Source: JBDRGX01 sp043817485 [NCBI: bacterium] (lineage in GTDB: Bacteria; JBDRGX01). From it: a DNA stretch of 21,468 nucleotides. Made by a program: the position numbers and the translations under genes. The notes beneath the pieces are model-generated. The model worked only from the letters and a program-made list of their open reading frames with translations. It was not told where the DNA came from and searched no databases. Location: positions 1 through 21,468 of the forward strand of contig JBDRGX010000146.1 in NCBI GenBank assembly GCA_043817485.1. The letters are read 5' to 3'. Within the stretch, counting starts at the first letter, position 1; each line of letters opens with the position of its first letter. Positions 1 through 7,619 of the stretch are shown here, piece by piece.

Positions 1-34
1 AGTCAACTGCTCTACCAGACTGAGCTAACGGCCC
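1..34 (-). tRNA. tRNA (probably Lys), 5' part only
   Basis: Read on the minus strand from position 34, the sequence has a 7-base acceptor strand GGGCCGT, then TA, a D-arm with GCTC/GAGC pairing around a loop containing GG, and an anticodon stem starting GTTGA followed by CT. The window edge cuts the gene just before the anticodon, so its identity cannot be read. The body strongly resembles bacterial tRNA-Lys(UUU), which is the inference. It starts 8 bases after the asd stop codon on the same strand, so it may be co-transcribed with asd. Confidence 0.85.
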
Positions 35-42
35 ACTTAAAT

Positions 43-1050
43 TTAATTTATCCCGATTATTTTTTCCATTATTTGAATAGCATTTAAAGCAGCACCTTTA
101 CGCAAATTATCACTAACTACCCATATATTTATTCCATTTGCTATAGAAAGGTCTTCTCTTATTCTTCCTACGAAAACTTCATTTTTTCCTTCTGCCATAA
201 TTGGAAAAGGATATTGTTGATTTTTTAAATCATCAATTACTTTTATTCCTGGAGAATTAGAAAGAAGTTTTTTTAATTCATCAACAGAAATTTTTTCTTT
301 TGTTTCTATGTTAATTGATTCTGAATGAGCTCCAAATACTGGAACTCTAACAGTAGTAGGACTTACTTGAATATTTTCATCACCCATAATTTTTTTTGTT
401 TCTTCTATCATTTTCATTTCTTCTTTAGAATAACCATTTTCTAAAAATACATCTATATGAGGAAGAAGATTAAAAGCAATTTGATAAGGAAATACATTTG
501 CAACAATTTCCTTATTTTCTAAAAAAGATTGTGTTTGCTGTTTTAATTCTTCCATTGCTTTAAGTCCTTTTCCAGATACTGCTTGATATGTAGAGACTAC
601 AATTCTTTTAATTCCAACTTTGTCATAAATAGGTTTTAAAGCAACAACCATTTGAATAGTTGAACAATTGGGATTAGCAATAATTCCTTTATGTTTTTTT
701 ATATCTTCTGGATTTACTTCTGGTACTACTAAAGGAACATTTGTATCCATTCTGAAAGCACTACTATTATCAATAGAAATTGTACCACAAGATGCTGCTA
801 TAGGACAAAATTCTTTACTTCTATCTGCTCCTGCTGAAAAAAGAGCAAAATCTATGTTTGCAAAAGAATTATTAGTTAATTCTTCAACTTCCAAAAAATC
901 ATTTTTAAATTGTATTTTTTTTCCTTTTGATTTAAAAGAAGCTAATAATTTTAATTTATTGATAGGAAAATTTCTTTCTTCTAATATTTTTCGCATTATT
1001 TCACCTACTGCTCCAGTAGCTCCTACAATAGCAATATTATAAGTTTTCAT
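43..1050 (-). CDS. asd: Aspartate-semialdehyde dehydrogenase
   Basis: This enzyme makes L-aspartate 4-semialdehyde from aspartyl phosphate with NADPH in the cytoplasm. It is the branch point for lysine/diaminopimelate, threonine and methionine. The 335-residue length is normal for the bacterial family. An N-terminal Rossmann motif, GATGAVG, lies at residues 10-16. The active-site segment ANPNCST has the nucleophile Cys129. STYQAVSG carries Gln156, and the region with R235 and H242 (VRVPVFGAH) supplies the substrate-binding Arg and the general-base His of the family. The ATG is preceded by AGGAG about 10 bases upstream, which supports the start. The gene diverges from the phosphohexomutase gene, and a tRNA follows immediately downstream. 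Confidence 0.96.
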   Translation of the reverse strand: MKTYNIAIVGATGAVGEIMRKILEERNFPINKLKLLASFKSKGKKIQFKNDFLEVEELTNNSFANIDFALFSAGADRSKEFCPIAASCGTISIDNSSAFRMDTNVPLVVPEVNPEDIKKHKGIIANPNCSTIQMVVALKPIYDKVGIKRIVVSTYQAVSGKGLKAMEELKQQTQSFLENKEIVANVFPYQIAFNLLPHIDVFLENGYSKEEMKMIEETKKIMGDENIQVSPTTVRVPVFGAHSESINIETKEKISVDELKKLLSNSPGIKVIDDLKNQQYPFPIMAEGKNEVFVGRIREDLSIANGINIWVVSDNLRKGAALNAIQIMEKIIGIN

Positions 1051-1111
1051 TTTTTTATTATCTCCTGTTTCTATTTAACCTATTTAAAAAATTTGATTTT
1101 TAAAATGTTAT

Positions 1112-1139
1112 TTAATAAAGTTAATTTTATTATTGTCAA
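1112..1139 (-). promoter_or_regulatory. Candidate sigma-70 promoter for asd
   Basis: On the minus strand a perfect TTGACA lies at 1139-1134. A TATTAA at 1117-1112, 16 bases away, could serve as the -10 (4 of 6 matches). It lies about 60 bases before the asd start. The -35 is convincing, but the -10 is weak in such AT-rich DNA. Confidence 0.4.
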
Positions 1140-1224
1140 GAATTTTGTATATTATCTTTAAATTAAAACAAAATTAAAACTTAATATTTATATTTTATGA
1201 TTTTTGTAAGATTAAACAATATTA

Positions 1225-1350
1225 GACTTGTTGCTTAATAATTTCAATCTTACTGTAACTTTAAAATTCATAACGATTTATGGCAAATTATGAAGTTTTA
1301 TGCTATTTTTTTTGATTTTACAAAAGTTATTTTAGGTTATTGCTTATTTC
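1225..1350. repeat. MITE-like inverted-repeat element between asd and pgm
   Basis: GACTTGTTGC at 1225-1234 is matched in inverted orientation by GCACCAAGTC at 1341-1350 (9 of 10 paired). Both ends are bordered by TA (1223-1224 and 1351-1352), as expected of a TA target duplication in IS630/Tc1-mariner-type elements. The 126-bp interior has no ORF. The 9-mer ACCAAGTCT at its right end also occurs at the end of the repeat at 21367. With short termini and AT-rich surroundings, this remains a candidate. Confidence 0.45.
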
Positions 1351-1474
1351 GCACCAAGTCTATTATAAAAAAATATTTTTTACAAAAAATAAACATTTCT
1401 ATTTAGTAACAACATTTTATTTAATAATTATCGTTAACATTTTAAAATAGTAATCACAAAGTATAAAAAATTTA

Positions 1475-1503
1475 TTGACAAAACTAAAAAAAATAAAGAT
1501 AAA
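1475..1503 (+). promoter_or_regulatory. Candidate sigma-70 promoter for the phosphohexomutase gene
   Basis: A perfect TTGACA at 1475-1480 is followed after 17 bases by GATAAA at 1498-1503 (4 of 6 against TATAAT). The gene start, with an AGGAGA ribosome site, is 33 bases further on. Position and spacing fit; the weak -10 keeps confidence moderate. Confidence 0.5.
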
Positions 1504-1535
1504 ATCTAAAAATACTAAAAAAAGGAGATATTATA

Positions 1536-3761
1536 ATGAATAAAAATAGTCAAATTTTGGATTTAGAAGAGAAAGAGCAAATATTATCTTATCTTGATGA
1601 AAAATATCAAAAAGGAGAAATAAAAGAAAATTTATATAATGATGCTAAAATAAATGTTATCAAAAATATAAATGAATGGTTAGAAGATGAAAATATTGAT
1701 AAATTTTCTTCTTATACAAAGGAAGGAATTAAAAAAGCATTAAAAGAAAAAAGAATAGAAGAAATAATAGATGCTTTTTTAGATGAAATTACTTTTGGAA
1801 CTGGTGGCATTAGAGGGAAAGTTGCTTTAAATTATAAAGATCTTTTAAAAATATCAAATGAAGGAATAAATACACCAATTCTAAAAGGACCTAATACTAT
1901 CAATGATATTGTTTTGTTATTAAAATCTGCTGGTGTTGCTAATTATATGATAGACAAAAATCTAAAAAAAGTAGTTATTGGTTTTGATAGTCGTGTTCAA
2001 GGAAAATCTTTTGCTTGCTTAATTGCTAAATTATTTTTAGCAAAAAATTGTATTGTTTATATTTTTGATGAAGCTTGTCCTTTTCCAGAATTAGTATTTG
2101 CAGTTCCGTATCTTGATGCTCAAATAGGAATTTTAATTTCTGCAAGTCATAATGATAAACGATATAATGGTTATAAATTAGTAGGTTATAATGGTGCTCA
2201 ACTTGATCCAGCAGAAAGAAATATTATTTATGAAAAATATATCAAAGGAATTTCTACATCAGAAATTGAATTAATTGAATTTGATGAAACACCATTAGAA
2301 AATTTAATTTTTTTAGGTGGAGAAAATTATTTGCCAGAAACAAATTATTATGGTAGAAAATTAATTAATATTCACGAAAAACATTTGAATCATATTAAAA
2401 ATTTTATTATGGATAAAAATTTACTTAAAAAATGGGCAAAAGAAGTAAAAATAGGTTATTCTGCTTATTATGGAGCAGGAAGAAAAGCTATTCCACGACT
2501 TTTAAAAGATTTTGATTTTAATGATTTAAAAGTAATTCATAGTTTGAATGACTTAAATGGACTTTTTCCTTGTTTTGATTTAGAACAACAACCAGATCCT
2601 GGTGATAATATAGCTGCAGAAATTGCTGTTCAAGAATTTAAAAAAGAATATGGAGAAAATACATTTAAAGAATTGGATATTTTAATAGGAACTGATCCAG
2701 ATGCTGATAGGTCTGGTTTAATAGTAAAAATTCCTGAAAAACAACAAGATTGTTATCAAAATTTTTTGCAATTGCCAAAACATTTAAAACTTTCGAGTAT
2801 TTCAGAAAAAAAGGATTATTCGTGGCTACTTTTAAATTCAGATGATACTTGGGCAATTTTACTTTGGTATCGATTAGAAAAAGAAAAAGAACAAAATAAT
2901 GGTTTTATAAAAGATGTAGATAAAAAATTTATTGTACTTAATCATACAACTACTGATGCTTTAGTTTGTCTTGCAAAAAAATATGGTTTAGGTGTTATAA
3001 AAACATGGGTTGGATTTGCTATGATTTCTAATGCTACTTCTAAAATTTGGGAAGGAGAAAAAGTTTCAAGAGAAAAATTTCCTTATTTGATTTTAGAAAC
3101 TCATGATATGGAAAATAGAAGTATTAACATCGGTGCTTTTGAGCAGAGTAGTGGTTTTACTATTTTAGGAGGCCCACCATTACCTGGTGAAAAATTAGGA
3201 CAAAATGGACATACAAGAGATAAAGATGGATCTTTGGCTACAATACTTTTAGCAGAATTAGCTACTTATGCTAAATCTTTAAATACAAATATTTTAGAAT
3301 TAATTGATGAAAAAATATATTTAGATAAAGAAATTGGATGCTTTATTACTTATTGTGAACCTATTCCATATTGGGGACAATTTGAAGGACCTACTGGACT
3401 TTCAAAAAAAATTTCTATTTTACAAAAAGCTGATGAAATAAGAAAGAAAATTTTATTTGAAGAAAAAATTTTTGTATGTGGATTTCCTTTAATGTTTCCT
3501 GAAATATATCAAACTGGAAAATATGATGCTTTACATAGATGGCAAGGATTTCCAGATGAAGGAATTAGATTTTTCTTTGATAAAGAAAAGAAAAGTTATT
3601 TAACTATTCGTCCTTCTGGAACTTCTCATTGTATTAGAATTCATGTGCAAATTAAAATAGAAAATTTGAATAGAGAAAATTTATATGAAAAGAAAAAAAA
3701 TACTCTTATGCAAGCAAAACAAATTATAATAGAAGTAAAAAAAATGTTGATGCTTAAATAA
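1536..3761 (+). CDS. Alpha-D-phosphohexomutase (phosphoglucomutase/phosphomannomutase), long form
   Basis: This cytoplasmic enzyme family moves phosphate between C1 and C6 of hexoses, feeding glycogen, envelope-sugar or glycolytic pools. The signature elements appear in order. An FGTGGIRG entry motif lies at residues 87-94. The phosphoserine loop SASHND has its catalytic Ser at about 204. The metal loop GTDPDADR lies at 385-392 with Asp387, 389 and 391. A sugar-binding FEQSSG lies at 535-540 in place of the usual FEES/GEES-G. The phosphate-binding RPSGT lies at 692-696. At 741 residues it is clearly longer than the usual 450-600. The extra length includes an N-terminal helical stretch of about 80 residues and a Trp-rich insert around 400-460. 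AGGAG precedes the ATG at good spacing. Glucose versus mannose preference cannot be read from the sequence, so no symbol is given. A palindromic repeat follows the stop. Confidence 0.88.
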   Translation: MNKNSQILDLEEKEQILSYLDEKYQKGEIKENLYNDAKINVIKNINEWLEDENIDKFSSYTKEGIKKALKEKRIEEIIDAFLDEITFGTGGIRGKVALNYKDLLKISNEGINTPILKGPNTINDIVLLLKSAGVANYMIDKNLKKVVIGFDSRVQGKSFACLIAKLFLAKNCIVYIFDEACPFPELVFAVPYLDAQIGILISASHNDKRYNGYKLVGYNGAQLDPAERNIIYEKYIKGISTSEIELIEFDETPLENLIFLGGENYLPETNYYGRKLINIHEKHLNHIKNFIMDKNLLKKWAKEVKIGYSAYYGAGRKAIPRLLKDFDFNDLKVIHSLNDLNGLFPCFDLEQQPDPGDNIAAEIAVQEFKKEYGENTFKELDILIGTDPDADRSGLIVKIPEKQQDCYQNFLQLPKHLKLSSISEKKDYSWLLLNSDDTWAILLWYRLEKEKEQNNGFIKDVDKKFIVLNHTTTDALVCLAKKYGLGVIKTWVGFAMISNATSKIWEGEKVSREKFPYLILETHDMENRSINIGAFEQSSGFTILGGPPLPGEKLGQNGHTRDKDGSLATILLAELATYAKSLNTNILELIDEKIYLDKEIGCFITYCEPIPYWGQFEGPTGLSKKISILQKADEIRKKILFEEKIFVCGFPLMFPEIYQTGKYDALHRWQGFPDEGIRFFFDKEKKSYLTIRPSGTSHCIRIHVQIKIENLNRENLYEKKKNTLMQAKQIIIEVKKMLMLK

Positions 3762-3771
3762 AAATAATTTC

Positions 3772-3825
3772 GTAGGGGCAATTCATGAATTGCCTTATAT
3801 ATGAGGGCGCTGCGTTCGCCCTTAC
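3772..3825. repeat. Palindromic intergenic repeat, two hairpins
   Basis: Positions 3777-3794 form a perfect 18-base palindrome (GGCAATTCA plus its complement). Positions 3804-3822 form a 6-bp stem, AGGGCG/CGCCCT, around a 7-base loop. The outer ends GTAGGGGC and GCCCTTAC are themselves near-complementary. It is much more GC-rich than its surroundings. It resembles small dispersed GTAGGGGC-type repeats I associate with other bacterial genomes (from memory). It sits between the phosphohexomutase gene and ftsX and could help end transcription, but no T-run follows. Confidence 0.7.
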
Positions 3826-3878
3826 ACTTAATTTTTAACAAATATAAATAAAGAATATTACAATATGAGAGGTGTATT

Positions 3879-4670
3879 TTGAATAATAAAAAAAACTTTG
3901 TTATTATTATGTTTAATATATTTTTTGTTTTGGGGATATGTTTAATTTTTTTTGAGAATGTAGATAGGTATTTTAATGATTTAAAAAAAGAAATAAAAAT
4001 TGAAGTATTTTTAAAAAATAGTGATGAAAATAATATTCATATTTTTTGTGATTGCTTAAATAAAATAAAATTGAACAATATGAAAATAGTTGAAAATATA
4101 GAATTTATAACTTCAGAACAATCTACACAAAATTTTATGACACAAATGAAAATAGATGAAGAAATGGGATTAAAAAAAATATTTTTGCCAAGTTTTTTTA
4201 AAGTGCATTTTAAAAATATAGATTTTTTTTCTGAATTAGAAAAAGTTATAAATATTATTAAAAAAAATGAAAATGTTGAAGATATTATTTATTCTTCAGA
4301 ATGGTTAAAAAATTTTTATAAAACAAAAGAATTATTTGCTAAAATAAAAATGATATTATTTATTTTAATAGGATTATTAGGGATTAGTTTTAGTTATGAA
4401 ATAATTAAAATTTTTTCTCAACAAAAAATTAAAAAAGCTCGTATTTTTGTATTAACAATTATTTCTGGGATGATTTCTTTTTTGTTTTTATTTTTAATAT
4501 GTTTAAGTTTAAAATATTTTGGAATAATTTCACTACATTTTTTATCTTTTAAATATATAGAAATATTTGGATTTTGTGTAATTATATCTGGAATTTTATC
4601 TTTTTTTTCTTTTACATCAGTTTCTTTACAAATACCTTCTTTATTTGAGGAAAAAAAAGTTGAAAAATAA
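3879..4670 (+). CDS. ftsX: Cell-division ABC transporter permease FtsX
   Basis: FtsX is the inner-membrane half of FtsEX, which transmits ATP-driven signals from the division ring to peptidoglycan hydrolases or their activators. The 263-residue protein has the family layout. A first membrane segment lies at about 7-25, then an extracytoplasmic domain from about 30 to 150 containing the family-like stretch EVFLKNSDE. Three more membrane segments follow at about 156-178, 188-213 and 226-249. The start is TTG, chosen because GAGAGGTG lies just upstream and the nearby ATG at 3864 runs into a stop after five codons. The next gene overlaps its 3' end. No ftsE lies next to it; the partner must be elsewhere. 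Sequence similarity between FtsX proteins is low, so the call rests on topology and on the envC/ctpA neighbours. Confidence 0.88.
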   Translation: MNNKKNFVIIMFNIFFVLGICLIFFENVDRYFNDLKKEIKIEVFLKNSDENNIHIFCDCLNKIKLNNMKIVENIEFITSEQSTQNFMTQMKIDEEMGLKKIFLPSFFKVHFKNIDFFSELEKVINIIKKNENVEDIIYSSEWLKNFYKTKELFAKIKMILFILIGLLGISFSYEIIKIFSQQKIKKARIFVLTIISGMISFLFLFLICLSLKYFGIISLHFLSFKYIEIFGFCVIISGILSFFSFTSVSLQIPSLFEEKKVEK

Positions 4671-5808
4671 AAAATTAGTAATGTTAATTATTTTTTTAAT
4701 TTTGCAATTTTCTTTTTTTAAAGTATTTTCTAATAATTCAAGCGATGATTTGAAAAAAAATAATATGGAAAAAGAATTGAAAACTCAAAAAGAAGAAATT
4801 TTAAAACAGAAAAAAATAATTCAAAAACTTCGTCAAGAAGAAACAACAACAAAAAAAATTTTTGAAACAAAGAAAAAAATTGAAAATAAAATTGAATCTA
4901 ATTTAAAAAAATATTCAATAGAAATTAAAAAAACTAAAAAAGAAATAGAAAAAATAAATATTAAAATAGATGAACAAACACAAGGAATAATATTTTTAGA
5001 AAATATATTAAATAAACATATTATAAAAATATCTAAACAAAGAAAAGAAAAAGAAGAACCCATTTTAATTTCTTATCAAAAAACTATAGATTCGATGAGA
5101 TTACAAAAATTTAATAAATTAATTGTAAAAGAAAATATATTTAGTTTAAATAATTTTGTAGAACAAAAAAAAATATATGATTTTCAAAAAACTGAAAAAG
5201 AAATAACGAAAAATAAAACAACTAAATTAGAATCTCAATATTCTGTTAAAAATCAAGACATAAAAAAGCAAAAAAAAATATTAAATGAACAACTTATTGT
5301 TTTTAAAAAAGAAAAAGAAAAAATAGGAAATGTAATTAAAAAATCAGAAATAGAAATAAGTAAATTAGAAAAACTTTTATCAAATTTAAGAAAAAAAAGA
5401 GAACCTGTATTTTCAGAAAAAAGTTATTTTGGTCGTCATCAAGGAAAATTGGCTTGGCCAGTATTAGGTGAAATAATTAACACTGGAAATTCTTATGTTG
5501 ATTATAAAGGAATATTTATAGATAGCCAATCAGAAAAAAATGTTTGTTGTATATGTGAAGGAGAAATTATTTTTGCAGAATCTTTTAAAGGTTATGGAAA
5601 TTTAATTATTATAGATCATGGAAATGGATATTATTCTCTTTATGGATATGTTTCAAAAATTTTAGTAAAAGTAGGACAAAAAATTTCAAAAAAACAAATA
5701 ATTGCTAATACAGGAATAATTCCACAAATTAAAAAAAATGGTTTATATTTTGAAATTCGTAAAGATGGTATTTCAATACCTTTTTCTGAATGGTTAGAAA
5801 AAAAATAA
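4660..5808 (+). CDS. envC: EnvC-like murein hydrolase activator (coiled coil plus degenerate LytM/M23 domain)
   Basis: This is predicted to be an exported protein that binds FtsX and switches on cell-wall amidases. It has an N-terminal hydrophobic export segment (about residues 8-25), a very Lys/Glu-rich coiled coil to about 245, and a C-terminal LytM/M23 fold containing GYGNLIIIDHGNGYYSLYGY. The zinc ligands of active M23 peptidases are not where expected: LYAH reads LYGY, HLHFE reads GLYFE, and the first H-x-x-x-D reads YKGIFID. The domain therefore looks catalytically dead, as in known EnvC activators. I chose the TTG at 4660 because GAGG sits 10 bases before it; an in-frame TTG at 4645 lacks a ribosome site. 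It overlaps the ftsX end by 11 bases, indicating translational coupling. Confidence 0.88.
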   Translation: MKNKKLVMLIIFLILQFSFFKVFSNNSSDDLKKNNMEKELKTQKEEILKQKKIIQKLRQEETTTKKIFETKKKIENKIESNLKKYSIEIKKTKKEIEKINIKIDEQTQGIIFLENILNKHIIKISKQRKEKEEPILISYQKTIDSMRLQKFNKLIVKENIFSLNNFVEQKKIYDFQKTEKEITKNKTTKLESQYSVKNQDIKKQKKILNEQLIVFKKEKEKIGNVIKKSEIEISKLEKLLSNLRKKREPVFSEKSYFGRHQGKLAWPVLGEIINTGNSYVDYKGIFIDSQSEKNVCCICEGEIIFAESFKGYGNLIIIDHGNGYYSLYGYVSKILVKVGQKISKKQIIANTGIIPQIKKNGLYFEIRKDGISIPFSEWLEKK

Positions 5809-5823
5809 AAAAATGGAAAATAT

Positions 5824-7062
5824 ATGAAATTTAAAAATGTAGTTTTTAGTTGTATTTTGATTTTTGTTATATTAATTAGTTTTGGAATTGTAAAAAATTT
5901 AGTTAATGATGGTATTTATGATAAATTAGGTTTGATAAAAAAAACTATAGAATTAATAAAAGAACAATATGTAGATGAAGTTAAAATAAAAGATTTGACT
6001 TATGGAGCTATTCAAGGAATGTTAAGAACATTAGATCCTTATAGTCAATTTTTAGATGCAGAATCTTTTAAAGAACTTTTAATGGATACAGAAGGAAAAT
6101 ATAGTGGTATTGGAATTGTGATTGCATTAGAAAAAGATTATCCCGTAGTCATTGCTGCAATTGATGGAACTCCAGCATATAAATTAGGAATTAAAGCAAA
6201 TGATAAAATAGTGAAAATTGATGGGGTTTCTACTGAAAATATTTCTTTTTTAGAAATAGTAAAAAAAATTAGAGGAGAAAATGGAACAAAAGTTATGATT
6301 AGTATTTTCAGAAAAGGACAAAAAAAATCATTAGATTTTTCTATTATAAGAGAAGAAATTAAACTTGAAAGTGTTAAAAGTAAAATAATTGAAAAAAATA
6401 TTGCTTATATTAGAATTACAGAATTTTGTCAAAATACAAATAAAGACTTATTAAAACAATCAAAAAATCTTTTTAAAAAAGAGTTAAAAGGAATAGTTTT
6501 AGATTTAAGAGATAATCCAGGTGGACTTTTAGATGTTTCTGTAGATGTAGTGAAAAATTTTATAGGTGAAAATAAACTAATTGTTTATACCAAAGGTAGA
6601 AAAAAAGAACACATAAAAAAATATTATGCTGATCAGAAATCAAAATTTCCAAATTTATCTTTAGTTGTTTTAGTTAACAATGGAAGTGCCAGTGGTTCAG
6701 AAATTGTTGCAGGTGCTATTAAAGATTGGCAAAGAGGAATAATTTTAGGAGAAAAAACTTTTGGAAAAGCTTCTGTGCAAAGTATTTTTCTATTAAAAGA
6801 AGGTAATGCCATGAAATTAACTGTAGCCAAATATTTTACTCCTAAAGGAAAATGTATTCATCATAAAGGAATTTCTCCAGATGTTATAGTTGAAATACCA
6901 GAAGAAGTAGAAATAAAATTAAGAAGTAAAAATATTTTTGTAGAAGAAAAAACAGAAGAAAAAAAAATAGAAGATATTCAATTACAAAGAGCGGTTGATA
7001 TTATAAAATCTTATGATATTTTGAAAAAAAATAAATATAATAATGAAAAAAGAGGATTATAA
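5824..7062 (+). CDS. ctpA: Carboxyl-terminal processing protease, S41 family (CtpA)
   Basis: This is an extracytoplasmic serine protease that trims or degrades envelope proteins, in several bacteria including cell-wall hydrolases. The 412-residue protein has an N-terminal membrane anchor or signal (about 6-24). A helical segment containing TLDPYSQFL follows. A PDZ domain lies at about 90-175 (YSGIGIVI, then GIKANDKIVKIDG). The S41 catalytic core has LDLRDNPGG at 226-234, the nucleophile Ser290 in NNGSASGSE, Lys315 in GKASVQ and Gln319. The Ser-Lys-Gln spacing of 25 and 4 residues matches the CtpA/CtpB family. It starts 15 bases after the envC-like gene with only a weak GGA ahead, so translation may depend on the upstream gene. 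The ftsX-envC-ctpA order is a recurrent arrangement. Confidence 0.95.
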   Translation: MKFKNVVFSCILIFVILISFGIVKNLVNDGIYDKLGLIKKTIELIKEQYVDEVKIKDLTYGAIQGMLRTLDPYSQFLDAESFKELLMDTEGKYSGIGIVIALEKDYPVVIAAIDGTPAYKLGIKANDKIVKIDGVSTENISFLEIVKKIRGENGTKVMISIFRKGQKKSLDFSIIREEIKLESVKSKIIEKNIAYIRITEFCQNTNKDLLKQSKNLFKKELKGIVLDLRDNPGGLLDVSVDVVKNFIGENKLIVYTKGRKKEHIKKYYADQKSKFPNLSLVVLVNNGSASGSEIVAGAIKDWQRGIILGEKTFGKASVQSIFLLKEGNAMKLTVAKYFTPKGKCIHHKGISPDVIVEIPEEVEIKLRSKNIFVEEKTEEKKIEDIQLQRAVDIIKSYDILKKNKYNNEKRGL

Positions 7063-7064
7063 TC

Positions 7065-7619
7065 TTGCATAAAAAAATAATTTTACACCCAATAAAATAT
7101 ACTGGAGCAGAATTACATTCATTATGGATCTATGAAAAATTTAATTTATTAGGAGATAGCATTGTTGCATTTTCAGGAGAATGTGAAATTGATTTTGAAA
7201 AAATGATTGATTTAGAAGATGTTCTTGCAAAAGAAAAAATTACAAGTACAAATATGTTGCATTTTATTATAGAACATTTTGAAAGAAATTTAGAAAAAGC
7301 TATTTTAAGACAATATTTATCTATGGCTATACTAAAGGATATTTTGCAAAATAAAGTAAATGAAAAAATTATCAGAAAAGGAAATAATCTTTATGAAAAA
7401 GATAAAAAAATAACTGTATCTATTGCAACTTTATCTCCAGTATCTTCTTTAATTCATATTGGAATAAATATTGATAGTAAAAATACGCCTATTTTAACAA
7501 AAGGTTTAGAAGATTATAATATTGATTGGCAAATAGTTGCAAAAGAATTTTTAGATGAATATATAAAAAATTATGAAGAAATTAAACGAGCTAAATGTAA
7601 AGTAAGAGGTGCTAAATGA
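7065..7619 (+). CDS. DUF366 family protein
   Basis: I recognise the DUF366 family, a protein of about 180 residues known mostly from archaea and some anaerobic or thermophilic bacteria. No biochemical function is known to me. Visible hallmarks are LHSLWIYEKF near residue 18, GDSIVAFSGECE near 31-42, MIDLEDV near 47, MLHFIIEHF near 64, LRQYLSM near 81, VSIATLSPVSSLIHIGINI near 118-136 and the terminal CKVRG. No signal peptide or membrane segment is seen, so it is probably cytosolic. The start is TTG, supported by AGAGGA about 10 bases upstream. It begins 2 bases after ctpA, and its stop overlaps the ATG of the next gene (ATGA), so it is tightly coupled to both. Confidence 0.85.
   Translation: MHKKIILHPIKYTGAELHSLWIYEKFNLLGDSIVAFSGECEIDFEKMIDLEDVLAKEKITSTNMLHFIIEHFERNLEKAILRQYLSMAILKDILQNKVNEKIIRKGNNLYEKDKKITVSIATLSPVSSLIHIGINIDSKNTPILTKGLEDYNIDWQIVAKEFLDEYIKNYEEIKRAKCKVRGAK

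Noticed and set aside
668-1042. 124-residue plus-strand ORF opposite asd
   Set aside because: It is antisense to a clear asd gene, and its protein shows no recognisable family or ribosome site.
3835-3864. TTAACA-18-TACAAT as the ftsX promoter
   Set aside because: The boxes match well, but transcription would start at about 3871, inside the GAGAGGTG ribosome site, so this promoter would not give a translatable message.
4833-5063. Hydrophobic minus-strand ORF opposite the envC-like coiled coil
   Set aside because: The reverse complement of Lys/Glu-rich codons gives Phe/Leu/Ser-rich pseudo-membrane proteins. This is a composition artefact.
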